NCBI GenBank assembly: GCA_011523155.1
Contig: WTHL01000227.1
Location: 1 to 11,116, forward strand
DNA: 11,116 nt
DNA from: Synechococcus sp. PL34863bin_39
GTDB lineage: Bacteria; Cyanobacteriota; Cyanobacteriia; PCC-6307; Cyanobiaceae
Direction of reading: 5' to 3'
Of this stretch, positions 5,913 through 11,116 are shown in pieces (the first letter of the stretch is position 1; every line of letters begins with the position of its first letter). Below the pieces are notes generated by a model. It worked only from the letters and a program-made list of their open reading frames with translations. It was not told the origin of the DNA and ran no database searches. A program made the position numbers and the translations under genes.

Positions 5913-7431
5913 TCAAAGACCGGGGGTGACATCCACGAGCGGCAGCTGGTTGCTGCCCCAGCCGCCACGGTCAAAACGCAACGCCGCCTCAGGCAACAGC
6001 ACCTGATTGATCCAGGCTTCGATCAGGGGCCCCAGCACCGGGGGCTGCACCCCGTCCGCAGGGGCACGGAGATTGAAATGGCCACCGCCTGAGGCCAGCA
6101 CCAGACGATGGCCGTTCGCCCCGGGGAGTCCCCCGTCGCAGGGGATCCAGGGCTTCAGGCCCGGGAGGCACAAGCCAGTCGCGACTGCCGCTCACCAGCA
6201 GAACCCTGGCGGTGAGGTTCGGGCCACTGGATTCATCAAACAACAGCAGCAGGGGCGGGCTGACGGCAACGGCCACCGCGATGCGGGCATCCCCATGGGA
6301 TCGATCCGCGGCGGCCTCAAGCCAGCTGCACTGCAACACCCAGCTGAGATTGCGATCGGGATCATCGCCGTCCTGACAGCGGTGTCGGAGTTTGCGATCG
6401 GTGGTGCGCAGACCGGCGACCTGAAGCGCGGTGGTGGCGCCCCAGGAATGGCCCACCATCGCCACGGCATCGGTGTGCAGAGACGCTCCTGCCAGCAGGC
6501 GTCCATCGGCCACGGCATCCAGGGTGGCGCTGACATCCAGGGGACGCAGCCGCAGCTCATCCTCCCGGGGCGGAGGCTGATCACCCATCAACATCGCCTG
6601 CTGCTGTCGCAGGTCACTGCCCTGATGCACCGGCAGCAGGGCGGTGTATCCCCGGCTGGCCAGCCACTGCGCCCAACCGAGGAAACTCTCCGGCCCATCC
6701 CACAACCCATGGGAGATCATCACGATGCGGCGGTTGCTGAAGGCCGTGGGCTCCACCACCACGAGCTCCAGGGGATGGCCGCGATGGTCCACCGGCAGCA
6801 CGGTCCGGCGCAGACGCCAGGGCGATGGTCCTGCAGCAGCTCGCGCCCTCCTGGCCTCCAGGGCCGTTTCAGGCTGTCCCTCCGCCAGCAGGCGATCCGC
6901 CGATCCCTGTTGACGCCGCAGGCGATCGGCAAAGGCCACGAACGTCTGCAGATTGAAGGTTGCTGAGCGACCGGGAAGCCTGCGCAGCACCCCGAGCAGA
7001 TGGGGCTGACCCTCGCGGTAGGCCGCACGAATGGCGCGTCCAAGATCGTCGCCGCGCAGTGGAGAGGATTGCCCCTCAAGCGTCACAAGCCTGGAGGCGG
7101 CCAGCAGGGCCTGTTCGAAGAGCGGTTGACCGGCGGAGAGGCGGACGACGTCGATGCTCTGGTGCGGCAGGGGCGCCATCAGGGTCCGCTTCAACACCTC
7201 GGTGACCGCCCCCGATCCCGCTTGATCCAGCTCAGCCAGATCCGGATTGGCCATCACCAGCTGATGGGCGGTTGTGCCCTCAGCGAGATCGAGCACGATC
7301 TCGGTCTCCAGCAGGGGGAGCACCATGCGCAGGCGTTCCAGGGCACGAACAGGCGAAGCCGTCACCGAGGCCAGGCCAACCAGACCGCTGCAGATCCCCA
7401 GCAACACAGTGGTCCAAGACGCGTTGCGCAT
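5913..7431 (-). pseudogene. secreted alpha/beta hydrolase (DUF1400-like), frameshifted near the 3' end
   Basis: Serine alpha/beta hydrolase of the cyanobacterial type with an N-terminal DUF1400-like helical region; substrate unknown. Residues 1-30 (MRNASWTTVLLGICSGL...) form a signal peptide with likely cleavage near SPVRA, so it is probably periplasmic. Residues 31-200 are the helical part. The hydrolase core has ISHGLWDGPESFLGWA (239-254), the nucleophile elbow VGHSWGATTALQ (326-337, S329) and VSGSRDWLVPP (413-423, probable acid D418). At 6130-6134 a run of five G on the coding strand shifts the frame. Removing one G joins PLRRG to LPGANGHRLVLASGGGHFNL, supplying the catalytic His, for 505 residues ending at 5913. 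As read, the frame runs on to 5989 and lacks the His. ATG 7431 is preferred to TTG 7461. It lies 68 bp after the EAL gene. Sequencing error or true pseudogene cannot be told apart here. Confidence 0.8.
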
Positions 7432-7499
7432 GACAGGTCCAGGCTGCTGAAATCCTGGCAACCGCAGGCCGGATCTGACAGCCTCTGAAGCCCTGAGGA

Positions 7500-8255
7500 T
7501 CAGGTCTTGATCGCCTGACCCAGGGATTTCGCCGCCACCTGAATCGGAATGGCGAGCTCTTCAAACTCGTCCAGAGGAATCGTTTTGGACCAGAGATAGC
7601 CCTGCCCCATGTCGATGTTGATGCGCCGGAGATAGGACAGCTCCGATTCGGTTTCCACACCTTCAGCGCAGACGGTGACATCAATGGAGTGACTGCCACC
7701 CACAAGCCAGTTGAGGAAACGTTGCTTGCGCTGATCGGAATCACAACCGCTCACAATCGAGCGATCAATCTTGATCTTGTCGAAATCGACACGGAGCATG
7801 TGGCTCAACGGTGCATCCCCAGCCCCAAAATCGTCGATCGCGAGTGAATGAAGCTGCGACAGACGCTCAAGCAGGATCAAACCGTTGTCCGTTGCGATAT
7901 CACATTCAGACAATTCAATCACCAGTCGTTTGCCCGCTTTTTTCTGCGCAGCATCGAGATCTGGAAGCTTTTTTGACAAAGCTTTGAAGAACGATGTGCC
8001 GTTGGAGAGATATTTCGTATTCAGATTCACCGACAACCACACATCCGACTGAATGCGTGACAGAGCCGTCAGAGCGAACACCACACACCCGATGGCAACC
8101 TCGATGTTCAGAATCGGATCTTCATTCAGCTCATCGATCAGATCCTTGGTCAGGGGTTGACCGTCAGGGCGCCAGAGCACCTCTCCACCACAGACACGGT
8201 TGGAGGCGATGTCAAGAATCGGCTGGATCTGAAAATCGGAGAGCTCGGCAGTCAT
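7500..8255 (-). CDS. stand-alone EAL-domain protein, probable c-di-GMP phosphodiesterase
   Basis: The 251 residues are almost entirely one EAL domain, with no GGDEF, PAS, GAF or membrane segment. EAL enzymes hydrolyse cyclic di-GMP to pGpG. Conserved elements in order are GGEVLWRP (23-30, the ExLxR signature), SVNLN (75-79), LVIELSE (111-117), AIDDFGAGD (139-147), FDKIKIDRSI (158-167), CAEGVETE (196-203) and GQGYLWSKTIP (217-227). The usual metal and catalytic positions (E25, N77, E114, D141, D142, K162, E198, E201, Q218) are all present, so activity is likely. It follows a 62-residue gene by 3 nt (TGA-CCT-ATG), indicating an operon and coupling. GC content is clearly lower than in flanking genes, suggesting transfer or lineage-specific gain. 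Without a sensor domain, control must come from expression or a partner, perhaps the 62-residue protein (inference). Confidence 0.9.
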   Translation of the reverse strand: MTAELSDFQIQPILDIASNRVCGGEVLWRPDGQPLTKDLIDELNEDPILNIEVAIGCVVFALTALSRIQSDVWLSVNLNTKYLSNGTSFFKALSKKLPDLDAAQKKAGKRLVIELSECDIATDNGLILLERLSQLHSLAIDDFGAGDAPLSHMLRVDFDKIKIDRSIVSGCDSDQRKQRFLNWLVGGSHSIDVTVCAEGVETESELSYLRRINIDMGQGYLWSKTIPLDEFEELAIPIQVAAKSLGQAIKT

Positions 8256-8258
8256 AGG

Positions 8259-8447
8259 TCAGGCCGCTAGGGATGCAGGGGGTTCGTAATTGGAATCGTG
8301 GTCAGCAATTTGATCTTGGCCAGAGTCTTCCTCGTTGCGGAGAGAATTGAACCAGGGATCAGACCGGTACATCGATTCGTATTGCTGAAGAAATTGACGC
8401 TTGTTCTCCAGTTTTTGATTGACCTTCGGCAGAACGATTCTGGACAT
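8259..8447 (-). CDS. 62-residue hydrophilic protein of unknown function, paired with the EAL gene
   Basis: I do not recognise this protein. The N-terminal half is basic and helical (MSRIVLPKVNQKLENKRQFL), followed by an aromatic patch (YESMYRSDPWFNSL, 23-36) and an acidic, probably disordered tail ending PPASLAA. It has no membrane segment or signal peptide. The ATG at 8447 follows GA-rich sequence (TGAGATATGAGAG) that could serve as a ribosome binding site. Its stop lies 3 nt before the EAL start, so the two are probably one transcription unit with coupled translation. The small size and pairing would suit an adaptor, toxin-like or regulatory partner of the EAL protein, but nothing in the sequence proves this. 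The main doubt is length: an ORF this short can occur by chance. Confidence 0.55.
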   Translation of the reverse strand: MSRIVLPKVNQKLENKRQFLQQYESMYRSDPWFNSLRNEEDSGQDQIADHDSNYEPPASLAA

Positions 8448-8471
8448 CTCTCATATCTCAAGAGTCAGTCA

Positions 8472-8499
8472 ATGGTATGGACTCAAAAAAGCGACGCAA
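8472..8499 (-). promoter_or_regulatory. candidate promoter for the 62-residue/EAL operon
   Basis: On the minus strand a -35-like TTGCGT (8499-8494) and a -10-like TACCAT (8477-8472) are separated by 16 bp. Transcription would start near 8465, leaving a leader of about 18 nt before the ATG at 8447. Both hexamers are imperfect, so this is only a candidate. Confidence 0.3.
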
Positions 8500-8684
8500 G
8501 GGGCGACCGACCGGAAAGAGCTAAGAGTTCTCTTAGGTCGCTGGGAACCATTGCCCACCCCAGGGCCGCCATTGAACGCGCTCAAAAACTGCAGCAATTG
8601 ATACGTCACTTCAATCCCTCAAGCGAGGCCAGGAGAATACACAACACAGGAGGAAGATTCAATCCGTTCAACCTGATTAGATAA
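8477..8684 (+). pseudogene. possible frame-broken small basic protein
   Basis: Three short frames line up to suggest one small gene. From ATG 8477 the frame reads MDSKKRRKGRPTGK, then stops at 8522. Adding one A to the AAA run near 8515 continues it as KELRVLLGRWEPLPTPG. Adding one G to the GGG run near 8561 continues it as AAIERAQKLQQLIRHFNP and on to a stop at 8684. The result would be about 69 residues with a basic, AT-hook-like start (KGRP) and an amphipathic helix. I do not recognise the protein. It may equally be chance, since three frames chosen after the fact can be made to look protein-like. The low GC and the overlap with the opposite-strand promoter candidate also weaken it. Confidence 0.25.
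8521..8536. repeat. 16-bp dyad CTAAGAG-TT-CTCTTAG
   Basis: Perfect 7-bp inverted repeat around a 2-bp centre. It lies 22 bp upstream of the candidate -35 of the EAL operon and 74 bp before the ATG of the 62-residue gene, a suitable place for an activator or operator site. It does not fit the cyanobacterial LexA or NtcA consensus. The loop is too short for a stable RNA hairpin, which favours a DNA-binding site. Confidence 0.4.
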
Positions 8685-8710
8685 TTATTAAAAATTGACT
8701 TGAATTGATT

Positions 8711-8728
8711 GATTCATTGAGATGAATC
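8711..8728. terminator. AT-rich hairpin downstream of uvrA, weak terminator candidate
   Basis: Perfect 7-bp stem GATTCAT / ATGAATC with a 4-nt loop, 40 bp past the uvrA stop. On the minus strand no T-run follows directly (the next one, TTTTT, is about 18 nt on), so termination of uvrA would be weak or need another factor. On the plus strand it is followed by GTTTTC. Confidence 0.3.
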
Positions 8729-8768
8729 GTTTTCAAATGCGGTCACGTTTCACCCTCTAATCAGGCCA

Positions 8769-11116
8769 TCAGGCCGCCAAAGGCACGGCAAGATCAGCGG
8801 GATGCTGCTCCAAAACCTTGGCCAGGTAGCGGCCGGTGTGGCTGGTGGGATGCTGAGCCACCTCCTCAGGTGTGCCGCAGACAACAACCTCACCACCCTT
8901 GTCACCCCCCTCGGGCCCCAGGTCGATCAACCAGTCCGAACAGCGGATCACATCCAGATTGTGTTCGATGCAGATGATCGAATTGCCCTTGTCAACCAGA
9001 CGCTGCATCACGTCCATCAGCTTGTGGACGTCATAGAAGCTGAGGCCGGTGGTCGGCTCATCAATCAGATAGAGCGTCTTGCCTGTCGCACGCCGTGACA
9101 GTTCCGTGGCCAGCTTGACCCGCTGCGCTTCACCCCCCGACAGGGTTGGTGCAGGTTGTCCCAGCTTCACGTAGCCAAGCCCCACATCCACCAGGGTGCG
9201 CAGACGGTCAGCAGCCTGGGGAATGGCGGAGAACACATCCGCCGCCTGTTCCACCGTCATCTCCAGCACATCGGCGATGGTGTGCCCCTTGTAGGTGACC
9301 TGCAGCGTCTCCCGATTGAAGCGAGCGCCCTTGCAGACGTCGCACTGCACGTAGACGTCCGGCAGGAAATTCATCTCGATCACATTCACGCCCTGGCCAC
9401 GGCAGGCCTCACACCGACCACCCTTGACGTTGAAGCTGAACTGCCCCACCTGATAACCACGGGCCTTGGCCTCCACCGTTGCGGCGAACACCTGACGGAT
9501 CGGATCGAAGGCTCCGGTGTACGTGGCGGGGTTGGAGCGGGGGGTCCGCCCGATCGGTGACTGGTCGATGACAATCACCTTGTCGATCGACTTGAGCCCC
9601 CGGAGCTCACCCAGGCCACTGGGGAACGGCACCTTGTGGCCAAGACCGTTCTCGAGAGCAGGGTGCAGCAGTTCGTTCACCAGCGTGCTCTTGCCACTGC
9701 CGCTCACCCCGGTGACGGACACCAGGCGGCCCAGGGGAAACTCCACGCTCACATCGCGCAGATTGTTGCGGGAGCAGTTGAGCAACTTGAGACTGCGGCT
9801 TCCGGCCTCGCGCCGCTCCGCCGGCGTCGGGATCGACCGGCGTCCGCTCAGATAGGCCCCAGTCAGTGAGTCCTCCGCATTCAGGAGGGTCTCCAAATCC
9901 CCTTCAGCAACGATGTGGCCGCCGTGCACACCGGCGCCGGGACCGATGTCCACCACATGGTCAGCGGCACGAATGGTGTCTTCGTCGTGCTCGACAACGA
10001 CCAGGGTGTTGCCGAGGTCGCGCAACCGCTCGAGCGTCGCCAGCAGGCGGTCATTGTCACGCTGGTGCAGTCCGATGCTCGGTTCATCCAGGACATAGAG
10101 AACACCGGTGAGTCCGGCACCGATCTGTGTGGCCAGACGGATCCGCTGCGCCTCGCCTCCCGAAAGGGTCATCGCCGGCCGATCCAGGCTGAGATAGTCC
10201 AAACCCACATCCAGCAGGAACCGCAGACGCATGCGGATCTCTCGCAGCACGAGGTCACCGATCTGGATCTGACGGGGCGTCAGCAATGGCTCGCAACCTT
10301 CTGCGGCGCCAACCCCCATCAACTGTTCAATCCGTTCAAGGGTCTGGCCGACACTCACCGCCGTGAGCTCCGTGATCCGGAACGGACCGACGCGCACCGC
10401 CAGAGCCTCGGCCCGCAACCGCTGGCCAGCGCAGCTGCCGCAGGGAACAAGCTCCAGATATTTCTCCAGCTTCTGCCGCTGCGCTTCACCACTGGCATCA
10501 CGAAGCTGCCGCTGCAGGATCGGCAGAATCCCCTCAAACGGACGTGTGTACCCAGCACTCTTGCGGTAACGACTGTCGGCCTGAATCAGAATCGGTTCGC
10601 GACTGCCGTTCAACAGAACATCGCGCTGCTCATCACTGAGGTCCTTCCAGGGCGTCTTGATTTCAAATCCGAAGGCTTCACCCACCGAATAGAGAAGCGA
10701 GAAGTAATAGGAGTTGTCCTTCTCGGCCCAGGGGGCCACTGCGGCGTACACCGGCAACGAAGGATCGGGAATCACCCGATCAGCGGTGAATTTCCGTAGA
10801 TGACCGATGCCATGGCAGTCATCACAGGCTCCGTAGGGACTGTTGAAGGAGAAGAGCCTCGGTGAGAGCTCCTCAATCACCGACCCGTGCTCGGGACAGG
10901 CGAAGTTCTCGGAATAGAGGCGCTCCCGTTCCAGTCCGTCCGGAAGCTCCTCGTCCTTCTTGGGCACCACTTCAACGATCGCGAGCCCATCGCCACGTTT
11001 GAGCGCCGTGCGCAGGGAATCGGTGAGACGCTCCTGGATGCCCTCCCGGGCCACCAGGCGATCCACCACCACCTCAATGCTGTGCAGGTGGTTCTTGTCG
11101 AGCTCGATGTTGTCGG
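8769..11116 (-). CDS. uvrA: excinuclease ABC subunit A (UvrA), 5' end outside the window
   Basis: DNA-damage recognition ATPase of nucleotide excision repair, which works with UvrB. About 781 residues are visible; the open frame continues past 11116 (DNIELDKNHLHSIEVVVDRL), so roughly the first 190 residues with the first Walker A are missing. Seen in order: a first zinc module near 10815-10898 with CPEH and CDDC (a CxxH in place of the usual CxxC), LSGGEAQRIRLA near 10140-10170, YVLDEPSIGLHQRD, a second Walker A GVSGSGKST near 9690-9715, SPIGRTPRSNPATYTG, a second zinc module CEAC...CDVC near 9335-9420, LSGGEAQRVKLA, and LIDEPTTGLS. The ORF is intact to its stop at 8769. It shows normal GC and is followed by the AT-rich gap. 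Confidence 0.97.
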   Translation of the reverse strand, partial: DNIELDKNHLHSIEVVVDRLVAREGIQERLTDSLRTALKRGDGLAIVEVVPKKDEELPDGLERERLYSENFACPEHGSVIEELSPRLFSFNSPYGACDDCHGIGHLRKFTADRVIPDPSLPVYAAVAPWAEKDNSYYFSLLYSVGEAFGFEIKTPWKDLSDEQRDVLLNGSREPILIQADSRYRKSAGYTRPFEGILPILQRQLRDASGEAQRQKLEKYLELVPCGSCAGQRLRAEALAVRVGPFRITELTAVSVGQTLERIEQLMGVGAAEGCEPLLTPRQIQIGDLVLREIRMRLRFLLDVGLDYLSLDRPAMTLSGGEAQRIRLATQIGAGLTGVLYVLDEPSIGLHQRDNDRLLATLERLRDLGNTLVVVEHDEDTIRAADHVVDIGPGAGVHGGHIVAEGDLETLLNAEDSLTGAYLSGRRSIPTPAERREAGSRSLKLLNCSRNNLRDVSVEFPLGRLVSVTGVSGSGKSTLVNELLHPALENGLGHKVPFPSGLGELRGLKSIDKVIVIDQSPIGRTPRSNPATYTGAFDPIRQVFAATVEAKARGYQVGQFSFNVKGGRCEACRGQGVNVIEMNFLPDVYVQCDVCKGARFNRETLQVTYKGHTIADVLEMTVEQAADVFSAIPQAADRLRTLVDVGLGYVKLGQPAPTLSGGEAQRVKLATELSRRATGKTLYLIDEPTTGLSFYDVHKLMDVMQRLVDKGNSIICIEHNLDVIRCSDWLIDLGPEGGDKGGEVVVCGTPEEVAQHPTSHTGRYLAKVLEQHPADLAVPLAA

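Larger units (their letters stand above)
8448..8768. other. AT-rich intergenic region between the EAL operon and uvrA
   Basis: A gap of 321 bp with GC falling to about one third around 8641-8740, against roughly 60-65 percent in most of the window. It contains a candidate minus-strand promoter (8472-8499), a 16-bp dyad (8521-8536), possible remains of a plus-strand small gene (8477-8684) and an AT-rich hairpin (8711-8728). No tRNA-like or attachment-site repeat is seen. Confidence 0.7.

Noticed and set aside
5910..5922. Small hairpin CGGTC-AAA-GACCG at the hydrolase stop
   Set aside because: A 5-bp stem with no T-run after it is too weak to call a terminator.
7432..7461. TTG start for the hydrolase, 10 codons earlier
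   Set aside because: ATG 7431 gives a clean signal peptide; the extra residues (PGFQQPGPV) would bury it.
8298..8684. 128-codon plus-strand ORF across the 62-residue gene and the gap
   Set aside because: Its first half is antisense to the better supported 62-residue gene. Only the last third may be part of the frame-broken small gene noted separately.

Overview
The window looks like an ordinary chromosomal stretch of a high-GC picocyanobacterium of the Synechococcus/Cyanobium type. The evidence is the gene content (argG start, DUF3134-like acidic protein, mraY, purT, cyanobacterial two-domain sucrose-phosphate synthase, DUF1400-like alpha/beta hydrolase, uvrA), the tight packing, and GC-rich third codon positions in most genes. 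I saw no HIP1 octamer, which would fit a marine picocyanobacterium but is weak evidence over 11 kb. Genus-level placement is an inference.

Layout. Positions 1-283 (minus strand) hold the first codons of argG, preceded by a small two-helix membrane protein whose stop overlaps the argG start. Divergent from these, the plus strand carries a DUF3134-like acidic protein, a strong GC hairpin, and mraY (lipid I synthesis in peptidoglycan assembly). A promoter region with three GTTAC copies at exact 11-bp spacing then precedes a small soluble conserved-looking protein (1894-2142). That gene meets a 53-residue membrane protein head-on with no gap (stop codons share TGATCA). purT starts 46 bp beyond the membrane protein's start, and runs convergently into sucrose-phosphate synthase (sps, minus strand) with only 5 bp between stops.

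Upstream of sps lie two copies of a 12-bp dyad (TCACARACTGTG). Further along the minus strand are a periplasmic-type alpha/beta hydrolase whose reading frame is broken at a run of five G by one extra base (the catalytic His lies past the break), a stand-alone EAL-domain protein with its c-di-GMP phosphodiesterase motifs intact, and a 62-residue hydrophilic protein that ends 3 nt before the EAL start. The EAL pair and the 321-bp gap after it are clearly poorer in GC than the rest, which suggests a lineage-specific or transferred module set between the housekeeping genes. The gap also holds a 16-bp dyad and a possible plus-strand small gene broken by two one-base shifts. The window closes with most of uvrA (minus strand, 5' end missing).

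The housekeeping genes serve arginine, cell-wall, purine and compatible-solute (sucrose) synthesis and DNA repair. I see no CRISPR array, insertion sequence, tRNA or rRNA. The points most worth following are the EAL/62-residue module in the GC valley, the 11-bp-spaced GTTAC operator, the twin dyad upstream of sps, and the hydrolase frameshift. None is by itself proof of a new system.
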